Origin: Clostridiales bacterium
GTDB lineage: Bacteria; Bacillota; Clostridia; Christensenellales; Borkfalkiaceae
DNA length: 64,000 nt
Assembly (NCBI GenBank): GCA_015055655.1
Contig: SVHW01000007.1
Location: 23,362 to 87,361 of the forward strand
Reading direction: 5' to 3'
In this document: in pieces, positions 18,249 through 26,495 of the stretch
Layout: the number at the start of each line of letters is the position of its first letter
Numbering within the stretch: position 1 is the first letter of the stretch
Notes under the pieces: model-generated
Database searches by the model: none
The model's input: only the letters and a program-made list of their open reading frames with translations
What the model was told of the DNA's origin: nothing
Program-made: the position numbers and the translations under genes

Positions 18249-20681
18249 TTATATCACCGTCAACGGCGCTAAATTTGCGGAAAGCTGTTTTATCCCCAAG
18301 CCCTCAAACGCAATATCTAAAATGGTGTTTACCCCTGCGCCACGCACGTTGACAACCGTGCCTGCGCCGAATTTCGGGTGCTTTACCTTTACCCCCACTT
18401 TGAATACGGAAATATCTTTCCCCATACCCGTCGGCTTCGCCGTCGGTTTTCCTACGCCGCCAAACACGAACGAACTGCTCTTTTGCGTATTCGCGCTCTG
18501 CGTTTTATTGCCGTAGCCACCGTACGCGTTCCCGTAAGAATTCCCTTTCCACGCGCTACGCGTAATCGTGGAATTTTGTCTATCGCTGTCCCGTCCGTAA
18601 TTGCCGCCGTACGACGAACTGCCACCAAACGACGAACTGCCGCCAAACGACGTTTTTCTACCGCTATAATCGTCGCTGTATTCGTACCTGCCCCTACCGT
18701 ATGCGTAGTTTTCGTAATCGTCAACGTCACCGTAGTTCTCGTATCCATACGGCGAGCGACGCGTTTCTTTCGGCATATCCAATTCCGCGGAAAGCTCTTT
18801 TAAAAATCTCGAACGGCTGGACGGTTCTCTTCTCCCGTAAAGATAACGGCTTTTTGAACGCGTGAGCCATATCCTTTCCTTGGCGCGCGTAATCGCCACG
18901 TACATAAGACGGCGTTCTTCTTCCATATCGTCGTCGTTGCCTACGGCGCGCGATACGGGCATTATGTTTTCTTCCATACCGCAAAGGAATACGCACTTGA
19001 ATTCTAACCCCTTAACCGAGTGTATCGTCGCAAGCGTAACGTAATTGCCGTCGTCCATTTCGTCCGTGTCCGAAGAAAGCGTTACTTGGTTGAGATAATC
19101 GGTGAGGCTTGCGCCTTCGTTGAGTTTGCAATATTCGTCTACCGATTGGATAAATTCTTCAATATTTGCGCGTTTGTTGATGCTCTCGTCCGAATCGTCT
19201 GCGTACGCCTCGCGCATATGCGTTTCTTCTACTATCTTTTTAACCAGCTCGTTGACAGGCATTTCTTGGCTGTCGATAATCCAGCCTTTTATCAAATCGC
19301 GGAAATCAATCAGCTTTTGTTTCGTGCTGCCGGAAAAACCGAGCATATCCAAATCGAGCAACGCGTCGTACACGGAAAGTTCCGTTTCGAACGCGTAATT
19401 TTGCAGCGTTTCCACCGTCTTCGCACCGATACCGCGCTTGGGGAAATTGATAATCCGCGTCGCCGCTTCGCTGTCAAACGGGTTGTTTATTAAACGCAAA
19501 TAGGCAAGCAAGTCCTTGATTTCCTTTCTCTCAAAGAACTTGAACCCGCCAAATACTTTGTAAGGGATTCCGTCACCCGTGAACTCTTGTTCAAACGAAC
19601 GCGTCAGGGCGTTGAGCCGCATAAGCACTGCAAAATCGCTGTATTGATACCCTTGACGAAGCAGCCCTGCAATGGTGTGCGCAATGTAACGCGCCTCGCC
19701 GCTTTCTTCTTCCGCCTCGTATAATTTCGCCTCTTCCCCTTCACCGTTTTCCGTCCAAAGCGTTTTGTCCTTTCTTTGTCCGTTGTTTTTGATGACGGTG
19801 TTGGCAAGCGTTAATATCCGTTTCGTCGAACGGTAATTCCGTTCCAACTTGAATACCTTCGCTCCCTTAAAATCCTTTTCAAAATGCAATATGTTTTCTA
19901 TCTTCGCGCCGCGCCACCCGTAAATGGATTGGTCGTCGTCGCCCACGGCAAAAAGATTGCCGTGAATAGAAGCAAGCAATTTTATTATCTCGTACTGTAC
20001 GGCGTTGGTATCCTGAAACTCATCCACCAAAATATAACGGAATTTGCCGCCAAGATATTCCCTCGCGTCTTCGTTATCACGCAAAAGTTTGCGTGTTTCG
20101 TTAAGCAAATCGTCGAAATCGAGCGCGTTATTCTCTCTTAAATGCTTTTGATAACGAGCGTAAACCCTCGTCACCGCCTCAATGTCGTGTTCGCCTGCGT
20201 ATTCTTCAGCGTAGCGTTCGGGCTCGAAACCCAACATTTTCGCGTTGGCGATATGGAATTTTACCGATTTTAATAATTTTTCATCGTCAAAATCGCATTC
20301 TTGGAAGGATTTTTTAATGATATTATTTCTTTCCACTTCGCTGTAAATAGAGAAGTTAGGGCTTATCCCCACCTCTTTGGCAAACATACGTAAAATACGC
20401 ACGCACATACTATGAATCGTGCATACCCAAGAAGCGCTAACGTCCGTGATTTTGAAAAGCCGTTCTTGCATTTCCTTCGCCGCTTTATTGGTGAACGTGA
20501 TGGCAAGTATCGCCGACGCAGGCACGCCTTTTGCCTCGATAAGATACGCAATACGCGAGGTTAAAACACGCGTTTTGCCGCTACCTGCCCCTGCCAAAAC
20601 GAGCACGGCGCCTTCCGTTTCTAAGACGGGTTTTATCTGTTCATCGTTCAATTGTTCTAAAATTTCGTCTAACTGTTGCAT
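18249..20681 (-). CDS. pcrA: UvrD/PcrA-type ATP-dependent DNA helicase
   Basis: 810 residues from the ATG at MQQLDEILEQLN. Superfamily 1 motifs: AGAGSGKTRVL, ITFTNKAAKEM, VDEFQDTN, GDDDQSIYGWRGA, NYRST, VTLATIHSVKGLEF, YVAITRA. The last 50 residues (VGVKVKHPKFGAGTVV) form the Tudor-like RNA-polymerase-binding fold. Between them, about residues 665-760, is an unusually long Gly/Tyr/Ser/Asn-rich disordered linker with FGGSSSFGGSSSYGGN. Only 9 nt separate a TATAAT box from the ATG and no ribosome site is visible, suggesting a leaderless mRNA. Confidence 0.95.
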   Translation of the reverse strand: MQQLDEILEQLNDEQIKPVLETEGAVLVLAGAGSGKTRVLTSRIAYLIEAKGVPASAILAITFTNKAAKEMQERLFKITDVSASWVCTIHSMCVRILRMFAKEVGISPNFSIYSEVERNNIIKKSFQECDFDDEKLLKSVKFHIANAKMLGFEPERYAEEYAGEHDIEAVTRVYARYQKHLRENNALDFDDLLNETRKLLRDNEDAREYLGGKFRYILVDEFQDTNAVQYEIIKLLASIHGNLFAVGDDDQSIYGWRGAKIENILHFEKDFKGAKVFKLERNYRSTKRILTLANTVIKNNGQRKDKTLWTENGEGEEAKLYEAEEESGEARYIAHTIAGLLRQGYQYSDFAVLMRLNALTRSFEQEFTGDGIPYKVFGGFKFFERKEIKDLLAYLRLINNPFDSEAATRIINFPKRGIGAKTVETLQNYAFETELSVYDALLDLDMLGFSGSTKQKLIDFRDLIKGWIIDSQEMPVNELVKKIVEETHMREAYADDSDESINKRANIEEFIQSVDEYCKLNEGASLTDYLNQVTLSSDTDEMDDGNYVTLATIHSVKGLEFKCVFLCGMEENIMPVSRAVGNDDDMEEERRLMYVAITRAKERIWLTRSKSRYLYGRREPSSRSRFLKELSAELDMPKETRRSPYGYENYGDVDDYENYAYGRGRYEYSDDYSGRKTSFGGSSSFGGSSSYGGNYGRDSDRQNSTITRSAWKGNSYGNAYGGYGNKTQSANTQKSSSFVFGGVGKPTAKPTGMGKDISVFKVGVKVKHPKFGAGTVVNVRGAGVNTILDIAFEGLGIKQLSANLAPLTVI

Positions 20682-20690
20682 AACGTATTT

Positions 20691-20719
20691 ATTATACCAT
20701 ATTCCCCGTTTTTTTGCAA
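20691..20719 (-). promoter_or_regulatory. promoter of pcrA, giving an almost leaderless transcript
   Basis: Minus strand: TTGCAA, 17-bp spacer, TATAAT, then 9 nt to the pcrA ATG. The expected transcription start is within about 2-4 nt of the start codon. Confidence 0.7.
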
Positions 20720-20749
20720 GTATATTCGTAAAATCCGCACCCTTTTCTA

Positions 20750-20778
20750 AAAGAAAAAGCAAGCCTTTCGCTTGCTGT
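20750..20778 (-). terminator. terminator after the 134-residue gene
   Basis: AGCAAG / CTTGCT stem followed on the minus strand by a T-rich run, 5-25 bp beyond the stop codon. Confidence 0.65.
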
Positions 20779-20782
20779 TTCC

Positions 20783-21187
20783 TTACGCCTTTTTGTCGAT
20801 ATTTTCAAACTCGCACTCTCTTCTAAAACGTTCTAAAGCGCGAAGGTAGCGTTCGCTTAAAGAAAGGGTGTAACGTTGCTTTTCCTCGTAGGAAAGCGTG
20901 TCGAAATACGGCTTGTCCGTCAATCTGCCTATCGCGTCGCTTACCTCTCCGTCGGCAAGCAACATCTCTTTTACCCGAAGATAAAAATCGTCTTCCTTTA
21001 CCCCTGCAATTTCCTTGGATACTTGTTCGGCAAAATACCTACCTGCTTTGCTTTCGTTGACGCCTTGCTTTCGCGCGCTTTCCAAACGGCCTTCCATATT
21101 CTCCTTACAGTCTGCCCAAAATCCCTTTTTTAAACGCGTTTTCGCTTTCCTTGCCTCTTCTTTAAGCGTCTTGGCATCTTTCGACAT
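20783..21187 (-). CDS. hypothetical helical protein
   Basis: 134 residues from the ATG preceded by GGAGGTG; a GTG three codons upstream overlaps that site and is less likely. The sequence is charged and mostly helical, starting MSKDAKTLKEEARKAKTRLKKGFW and ending with ERYLRALERFRRECEFENIDKKA. No membrane segment, signal or catalytic motif is seen and I do not recognise the family. It sits between rpsU and pcrA with its own terminator. Confidence 0.8.
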   Translation of the reverse strand: MSKDAKTLKEEARKAKTRLKKGFWADCKENMEGRLESARKQGVNESKAGRYFAEQVSKEIAGVKEDDFYLRVKEMLLADGEVSDAIGRLTDKPYFDTLSYEEKQRYTLSLSERYLRALERFRRECEFENIDKKA

Positions 21188-21261
21188 CCTTTTCACCTCC
21201 CCGACTTTTCTTGCTTTTTTACGGTTTTTTCCCCGTTATTTTGCCCCGTTTCGACATTTTG

Positions 21262-21298
21262 ATAAATGAAAAGAGCCCACGATTTCGTGAGCTCTTTC
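21262..21298 (-). terminator. rpsU terminator
   Basis: AAAGAGC...GCTCTTT with an inner CACGA/TCGTG stem, just after the rpsU stop; on the minus strand it ends in TCTTTT. Confidence 0.8.
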
Positions 21299-21303
21299 GT
21301 TTG

Positions 21304-21480
21304 TTAATTTCTGCTTCTTTTACGTGCGGCTTCCGATTTCTTCTTTCTCTTTACGGAAGGTTTTTCATAGAATTCCTTCTTACGAAGGTCGCCAATGATA
21401 CCGTCGCGGGAGCATTTTCTCTTAAAACGTCTCAATGCGCTTTCAACGTTTTCGTTTTCTCCTACTTTTACCGTGGACAT
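21304..21480 (-). CDS. rpsU: 30S ribosomal protein S21
   Basis: 58 residues, short enough to be missed by ordinary length cut-offs. The protein starts [19 protein letters not shown] and has [22 protein letters not shown], then a basic tail [15 protein letters not shown], all typical of S21. It has its own consensus promoter about 50-75 bp upstream and its own terminator. The ribosome site (GGATGGTG) is weak. Confidence 0.95.
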   Translation of the reverse strand: MSTVKVGENENVESALRRFKRKCSRDGIIGDLRKKEFYEKPSVKRKKKSEAARKRSRN

Positions 21481-21526
21481 TACTTTTTCACCATCCTTTG
21501 CCGATGCGTTTAATCATTACCACGTA

Positions 21527-21555
21527 ATTATAGCAATTTCAAAAAATGATGTCAA
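21527..21555 (-). promoter_or_regulatory. consensus sigma-A promoter of rpsU
   Basis: Minus strand: TTGACA, 17-bp spacer, TATAAT, both hexamers perfect. Confidence 0.9.
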
Positions 21556-21644
21556 GTCTTTTTTCGGCGTTTTTGCCGCTTTTTAGAGAATTTTTTTCCT
21601 TATCCTTCCAATCGTCTAAAAAATACCTCGAACGCCGTCGCTTT

Positions 21645-22256
21645 TTAGCTTACTTTCTCGAAATCGCTGGCAGGATGCTTGCACCAAGGGCAAACGAAAT
21701 CGGCGGGGAGTTCCCCTTCGTGCGTATAACCGCATATCTTACATACCCATTTCTCTTTCGCGCCCTCTTCCACCTTTGCTTGGGGTTTGGGCTTGATATG
21801 GTTTTGATAATATTCGTACGTCGTCGAATTTTCGTCGGAAAGTGTTTTCGCTTCCGTCACTTCCGCAACGAACAACGTATGCGTGCCGTAATCGTAACTA
21901 TCCACCACCTTCGCGCTGATAACCGCATTGGCTTGCGATAAATATTTCAGCCCGTTTTCCGTCGTAGGATACGCCTTATCCGCAAATTTATCGACGTCTT
22001 TCCCCGATTGAAAACCAAATTGTTTGAATACCTCAAACGACGTCTTTTCCGTCAGCACCGATACGTTGAAAATACCCGTCTTTTTTAAAAGCTCGTTAGA
22101 GTAATTCGCTTTATTCACAAACACGACGACGCGTTTGGGATTGTCCGTAATCATAGATACCGTGTTGACGATACAGCCGTTTTGCTTTTCTCCGTCCGTC
22201 GTCGTCAGCATAAACAGCCCGTAACTGATTTTATACATCGCTTGATTTTCAATCAT
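21645..22256 (-). CDS. flavin reductase domain protein with C-terminal rubredoxin
   Basis: 203 residues. Residues 1-155 form an FMN-binding split-barrel flavin reductase-like domain (MYKISYGLFMLTT, NGCIVNTVSMIT, TGIFNVSVL). Residues about 167-203 form a rubredoxin-like iron site (WVCKICGY, CPWCKHP). The arrangement resembles high-molecular-weight rubredoxins that pass NAD(P)H electrons to oxygen-reducing or superoxide-reducing partners. It lies 82 bp after superoxide reductase on the same strand, so an electron-donor role for that enzyme is a reasonable inference. Confidence 0.9.
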   Translation of the reverse strand: MIENQAMYKISYGLFMLTTTDGEKQNGCIVNTVSMITDNPKRVVVFVNKANYSNELLKKTGIFNVSVLTEKTSFEVFKQFGFQSGKDVDKFADKAYPTTENGLKYLSQANAVISAKVVDSYDYGTHTLFVAEVTEAKTLSDENSTTYEYYQNHIKPKPQAKVEEGAKEKWVCKICGYTHEGELPADFVCPWCKHPASDFEKVS

Positions 22257-22338
22257 TATTCTTTCTCCATATTTTTATTTTCCACGAAATCGTTACGCTT
22301 ATGCCTTAACGAAACACAGAAAGCTTTGCGCGCACCTC

Positions 22339-22692
22339 TTACGCTGTCCAAAGTCCGTGCAAATTGCAATATGCGTACACGCGTACCGCTTTGTCGCCGT
22401 CCGTCAACGAGAAACTGCATACGGGCGCTTCCTCTGCCGTAAGGTATTTCACTTGATACCCTTTCTCCGTTTCCAAAACAACCCACTCGATAAGATGCTC
22501 CTTGGTCATCGGGTGCGCCACGCTGCCTACGTCCACCTTCACTTGTTTGCATTTCTTCGTCACTACCGGCACGTGTTTTTCTTGCGCCGCATCCGTAGAA
22601 CCAGGCACTAACTCTACCCAGCCTTCACACGTCATCTCCTCTTTCGTTATCAATACCTTCTTGCATTTTTCACATTGATAAAATTTTAACAT
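22339..22692 (-). CDS. superoxide reductase (desulfoferrodoxin family), incomplete desulforedoxin site
   Basis: 117 residues. It reduces superoxide to hydrogen peroxide without making oxygen. The catalytic Fe(His)4Cys domain is intact: EKHVPVV, HPMTKEHLIEW and the C-terminal CNLHGLW provide the His and Cys ligands. The N-terminal desulforedoxin-like region has only three of the usual four cysteines (CEKC, then a single C where the family has CC), so the FeS4 centre is probably missing or altered. AGGAG precedes the ATG, and a palindrome lies in the leader. Confidence 0.92.
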   Translation of the reverse strand: MLKFYQCEKCKKVLITKEEMTCEGWVELVPGSTDAAQEKHVPVVTKKCKQVKVDVGSVAHPMTKEHLIEWVVLETEKGYQVKYLTAEEAPVCSFSLTDGDKAVRVYAYCNLHGLWTA

Positions 22693-22714
22693 CTTTTTAC
22701 TCCTGTTTTATTAT

Positions 22715-22763
22715 TAGGATTAAATCCTATTTATAGAATACCATATTCCAAATGGCTTGTCAA
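22715..22763 (-). promoter_or_regulatory. superoxide reductase promoter with leader palindrome
   Basis: Minus strand: TTGACA (22758-22763), 17-bp spacer, TATTCT (22735-22740). The perfect palindrome TAGGATT-A-AATCCTA (22715-22729 on plus) lies just past the expected start site, where a repressor would block transcription. The regulator is not identified in this window. Confidence 0.65.
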
Positions 22764-22791
22764 CAGTTTTCCGCAAAAAAGGCGAAAAAAT

Positions 22792-23601
22792 TTATCGCAA
22801 GCAATTATGTTTATACAATTTTTCGTCCAAATATTCCACGGCGGTTTTCAGTTCCGTTTCCGTTTCGTAATTATCTTTATATACTTCGATAAGGAGCGCG
22901 CCGTCAAAGCCCACGTCTTGCAGGCGTTTTATCAGCGTGTCGTAATCGAAAACGCCTTTCCCCGGAAGGCACATTTTTCCCCACTCGTCCGTGTCGGATA
23001 CGTGTACGTACGCAAGGCTTTGCCCCATTTCCGCAAGATATTCTTGATAGGGATAATTGGAAATTCTCGCCTGCTTAATATCCAACACACCGCGCAGCGT
23101 AGGCAACGCTTTATGCAAACGTTCGAATACGCCTACGCGATTATACGTAGCCCACTCTACGTTTTCAAGGCATAATTGTACACCGTATTTTTCGCACGCG
23201 GCAATCACGTTTTGAAAGCCGTCTATCATCGCGGGGAAATTGTCACTCTCTCCCGAGCGCGACCAACGTTTTATCCTTGCCGTACCGTGAAAGGTATAGT
23301 AGGGCGCGCCTAAAATTTGCGCGCTTTGCAATACCTTTTCTAACCAATAATACGCGTCGCCGCGCACGCGAGGATGCGCGTTGAACAGCTGCGGTTCGAA
23401 CTGCGTATTGAGAATATGCACGGAATTGACGTTTACACTCCCTTTATTTTGCAAAAGCGTATCGGCAAACGGTCTGCCGTATTCGATAAAGGAAGTGAGA
23501 AAGACTTCGGCGGTTTTTACCCCGAGTTCTTCCAATAATGGCAACGCTTCTTCGTTATTTTTTCGTAAAAACAGCGACGCTGTCGATACCCCCGTTTTCA
23601 T
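22792..23601 (-). CDS. sugar phosphate isomerase/epimerase-like TIM-barrel protein
   Basis: 269 residues. It belongs to the xylose-isomerase-like / AP-endonuclease-2 TIM-barrel superfamily: N-terminal GVSTASLFLRKN, YTFHGTARIK, LCLENVEW, GVLDIKQAR, YVHVSDTDEWGKMCLPGKG and a late DGALLIEVY strand. These residues (His, Glu, Asp) are the expected divalent-metal ligands. The substrate cannot be told. The start lies 1 bp past the nitroreductase stop, so it is the last gene of that operon. Confidence 0.85.
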   Translation of the reverse strand: MKTGVSTASLFLRKNNEEALPLLEELGVKTAEVFLTSFIEYGRPFADTLLQNKGSVNVNSVHILNTQFEPQLFNAHPRVRGDAYYWLEKVLQSAQILGAPYYTFHGTARIKRWSRSGESDNFPAMIDGFQNVIAACEKYGVQLCLENVEWATYNRVGVFERLHKALPTLRGVLDIKQARISNYPYQEYLAEMGQSLAYVHVSDTDEWGKMCLPGKGVFDYDTLIKRLQDVGFDGALLIEVYKDNYETETELKTAVEYLDEKLYKHNCLR

Positions 23602-23602
23602 A

Positions 23603-24124
23603 TCAATCTACGTAATACACCCAATTTTCTTTTCTGGCTTTCGGTTGCGGTTGCATATCCGCGTAACCGACGACGCAGTTGCCAATGCCTTCGTAATCGC
23701 CCTCAATCCCCAGCTTTTGCAACAACGCTTTCCCCTCGGGACGTTCGAACGTCTGCTTGGCGCGGTGAATCCAACAACTGCCCAAACCCAACGCGTGCGC
23801 CGCAAGCATCATATTGCCCATCACCAACGAGCCGTCGTAAAGATACGTCGACGCCGTCTTATCCGCCAATACCACGAGCACGCAAGGCGCGCCGTAAAAA
23901 GGGTCGCCTTCTTCCACGCCCATAATCTCGGCGTTGATTTTGGAAAGCTGCGCTATCGTTTCCTTATCGGTAATCGCCAAAATAATCGGCGATTGACGGT
24001 TTCTACCCGTCGCCGCCCACGTGCCGGCTTCTACGATTTTTTCAATCAGCGCTTTATCCACGGGCGTATCTTTGTACTTTTTTACGCTTCTTCTCGATTT
24101 GATAAGCTCTAACGTTTCGTTCAT
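23603..24124 (-). CDS. nitroreductase family FMN oxidoreductase
   Basis: 173 residues. ETLELIKSRRSVKKYKDTPV at the N-terminus (FMN phosphate-binding Arg residues), AGTWAATGRNRQSP, and the late ALGLGSCWIHRAKQTF match small NAD(P)H nitroreductases. The natural substrate is unknown. GGAGTAAGG precedes the ATG. It follows luxS by 5 bp and is in the same transcript as the next TIM-barrel gene. Confidence 0.92.
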   Translation of the reverse strand: MNETLELIKSRRSVKKYKDTPVDKALIEKIVEAGTWAATGRNRQSPIILAITDKETIAQLSKINAEIMGVEEGDPFYGAPCVLVVLADKTASTYLYDGSLVMGNMMLAAHALGLGSCWIHRAKQTFERPEGKALLQKLGIEGDYEGIGNCVVGYADMQPQPKARKENWVYYVD

Positions 24125-24129
24125 TTTCC

Positions 24130-24591
24130 TTACTCCTTATATTGCAAATCTTCCACCGTCCAAGCGGCAAGCGTTGCCGACATATCCGCCGCAATCTCTT
24201 TTGCCCCCTGCAAATCGTGGTACAAATAGTTTCCGCACTCTTTGCGCGTATTTCCGGGGATTTCCCCTTCGTACGCCGCAATGAACGCCATACTTTCTTG
24301 CACGAGCGCAATCGCTTGCGCGGGAGAAACAGCCTCTCGAACAAGCAGATAAAAACCCGTTTTACAGCCCATAGGCCCTACGTATATAATTTTATCGCCA
24401 TACCGACTGTTGCGCGCGTACGTGGCGAATAAATGCTCTATCGTGTGCGCCGCTTTCATAGAAAGATATTCCCCGCCGTTGGGGATTTTCATACGGATAT
24501 CGTACGTCACCACGTCGCCGTCTATGCGCGAGATATACATCCCTTTTTGCAATACGTCGTGATTGACGGTGAAACTGGCTATTTTTTTCAT
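24130..24591 (-). CDS. luxS: S-ribosylhomocysteine lyase (AI-2 synthase)
   Basis: 153 residues from the ATG preceded by AAAGGAGG. It splits S-ribosylhomocysteine to homocysteine and DPD, the AI-2 precursor, in the activated methyl cycle. Metal ligands are visible: HTIEH (HxxEH) near residue 53 and the Cys in GPMGCKTGF. The SRIDGDVVTYDIRMKIPNGGEYLS segment is highly typical. The start overlaps the stop of the upstream membrane-protein gene as ATGA, so the two are coupled. No pfs/mtn gene is in view. Confidence 0.96.
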   Translation of the reverse strand: MKKIASFTVNHDVLQKGMYISRIDGDVVTYDIRMKIPNGGEYLSMKAAHTIEHLFATYARNSRYGDKIIYVGPMGCKTGFYLLVREAVSPAQAIALVQESMAFIAAYEGEIPGNTRKECGNYLYHDLQGAKEIAADMSATLAAWTVEDLQYKE

Positions 24592-25181
24592 ACCGTGTCG
24601 CCTCCTTTCGTGAGGGGTAGGTATTCGATAACGCACGCGGAAAGCGCTAAATACCGCCAAGATTTTATCCGCAGCGACGTGTATTCGAAACACAGCAAAT
24701 CTACCGTTTCCCATAAAAATACCCACGCAAAAATATCGATGATTTCCGAAAGCACTTCCGTACGTCTGCCCGTCACTTCCAACCCTATCATCACCGTTAA
24801 CGCAAATATCCCGATAAGCGCCATCAACGCCGCAATGACGAGCAACCTGCGTTTCTCTCGGCGTAACGATTCGAAACGGTCTTCATAATACCCGTGTATT
24901 GCCGTTTCGTACGATTTTTGTTCTTCTTCCGTGATGACGTTGCTGTGCACGCGCAAACGAACTTGCTCTTTCACGGGAACGGTATCTAAACTCCGTTCGA
25001 TAAAATCCGCCACGTCCGTAGAAAGTTCCGCGTTAGAGCGCAAGCTGTACGGCGACAAAAAATCGTCGTCGCTATGTACGCAAAAATCAACGATAACTCT
25101 ACCCTCGTCGTCACGCTCTCTTTCTTGCCCCACACGGCGATTCTTTAATTCTTTACGGATTTCTTTTAAGGAACGTATCAT
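24588..25181 (-). CDS. hypothetical membrane protein with two transmembrane segments
   Basis: 197 residues from the ATG at MIRSLKEIRKELK. A charged cytoplasmic N-terminal half of about 115 residues is followed by a hydrophobic segment LLVIAALMALIGIFALTVMI, and a second, IIDIFAWVFLWETVDLLCF. The family is not recognised. It begins 1 bp after the ATP-grasp stop and overlaps the luxS start, so it is co-translated with both. Confidence 0.75.
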   Translation of the reverse strand: MIRSLKEIRKELKNRRVGQERERDDEGRVIVDFCVHSDDDFLSPYSLRSNAELSTDVADFIERSLDTVPVKEQVRLRVHSNVITEEEQKSYETAIHGYYEDRFESLRREKRRLLVIAALMALIGIFALTVMIGLEVTGRRTEVLSEIIDIFAWVFLWETVDLLCFEYTSLRIKSWRYLALSACVIEYLPLTKGGDTV

Positions 25182-25182
25182 T

Positions 25183-26082
25183 TTATACCCCGTATACGTT
25201 TTCGTAAATATATTCTGCGTACGCTTTGGCAACGTTTACCCCTGTCACTCTCTCGATACCGGCAAAAAACGCATTGGAATTGACTTCGCAAATAATCGGT
25301 TTGCCACCTACGCCAAACAATACGTCGACACCGCAATAATCAAGCGCCAATTCTTCCGCGACTTGCTGACAAAGCATTTGCGTATGGAAAGACGGAGCGT
25401 ATTCTCTGCCCGTCCCCCCCAATTCGATATTGCTTCTAAAATCACCGTTCGATTCCCTGAGCATACTCGCCACGATTTTTCCACCGACGAGAATCACGCG
25501 GACGTCTCTGCCAATGCTCGTTTTTATCGTTTCTTGGAAAAGGTGCGGACGGCATTTTAATTTCTGCATAAGCGCAATCAGTTCCGTGCGGTTTTTTGCC
25601 ATATACACGCCTTTCCCTTGCGAGCCAAAACACTCTTTGACGATAATGGGATAGGAGAAGAGTTTTTCAACGTCTTCCACCGTCTTTTTGCGCAATTTCG
25701 CGTCCGAGTGATAACACAATAACCCCGACGCTGTTTTCGGCATAGGAATATTCTTCCCCGTAAGGGCGATATACGTCTGCATTTTATCGTCGCAAACGCG
25801 TATTGCCTCGTGGCTGTTAAACAACTTTAACCCTGCCTTTTCCAGCATTTCGGACATATACTTATCCTTGTCAAAATATACGCAAAAATCGTATTTTTCC
25901 AAAAGCGAAGTTTTGATTTTATTATCGCAAACGACGGCGTAAAAACCGTCGTTTCGTTGAATATCCGCTTGTACGCCCAATTTTTCAAGCTCTTCCTTCA
26001 TACGTTCCGCTTGAGAATATTGCGCTTCCGATTGTAAATACGCGTTAATTAAAATAAGCGCGCGTTTTTCCTTTTTGTTCAT
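25183..26082 (-). CDS. RimK-type ATP-grasp ligase
   Basis: 299 residues. ATP-grasp fold: VCDDKMQTYIAL, YPIIVKECFGSQGKGVYMA (ATP-binding Lys and Gly loop), LFQETIKTSIGRDVRVILVGG, and the metal-binding GKPIICEVNSNAFF near the C-terminus. RimK-like enzymes join an amino acid (often glutamate) to a carboxylate on a protein or small molecule. The acceptor here is unknown. The start overlaps the ACT gene stop as TAATG. Confidence 0.88.
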   Translation of the reverse strand: MNKKEKRALILINAYLQSEAQYSQAERMKEELEKLGVQADIQRNDGFYAVVCDNKIKTSLLEKYDFCVYFDKDKYMSEMLEKAGLKLFNSHEAIRVCDDKMQTYIALTGKNIPMPKTASGLLCYHSDAKLRKKTVEDVEKLFSYPIIVKECFGSQGKGVYMAKNRTELIALMQKLKCRPHLFQETIKTSIGRDVRVILVGGKIVASMLRESNGDFRSNIELGGTGREYAPSFHTQMLCQQVAEELALDYCGVDVLFGVGGKPIICEVNSNAFFAGIERVTGVNVAKAYAEYIYENVYGV

Positions 26083-26483
26083 TATAAAACCTTTGCCCCT
26101 GCCGCTTGCAACACCGCAATCGCCTTGTCGGGCGTCGTCGTTTTAAACCCGATATTCGCGTGGCCGTCTTTGCCTGCGTAAGAATACATATATTCGATAT
26201 TTACCCCGCTTTCGCTAAGCGCAATCAATTCATCCGCCAACGCGCCTGCCGTATTGGGAACTTCAATGGCAACCAGTTCTACCAACGTAGATAAAAAACC
26301 TGCTTTTTGCAACGCTGCAAGCGCTTTTTCGCTGTCGTCGGTAATCAAACGTACGATACCGAATTCCTTCGTGTCAGCTATCGATAACGAATTAAGATTG
26401 ACGTCGGCTTGTTTTAATACTTTACAGCAATCGCTTAATCTACCTTCTTGGTTTTCTAAAAATACCGCTATTTGTTTTACCAT
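26082..26483 (-). CDS. ACT domain protein (two tandem ACT domains)
   Basis: 133 residues forming two ACT domains (about 1-65 and 68-133): QIAVFLENQEGRLSDCCKVL then EVPNTAGALADELIALSESGVNIEYMY. ACT domains usually bind amino acids. Tandem ACT proteins of this size commonly accompany PaaK and indolepyruvate oxidoreductase genes, as here, and may sense aromatic or branched-chain amino acids (inference). AAGGAGG precedes the ATG, 12 bp after paaK. Confidence 0.92.
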   Translation of the reverse strand: MVKQIAVFLENQEGRLSDCCKVLKQADVNLNSLSIADTKEFGIVRLITDDSEKALAALQKAGFLSTLVELVAIEVPNTAGALADELIALSESGVNIEYMYSYAGKDGHANIGFKTTTPDKAIAVLQAAGAKVL

Positions 26484-26495
26484 ATCTTTTCCTCC

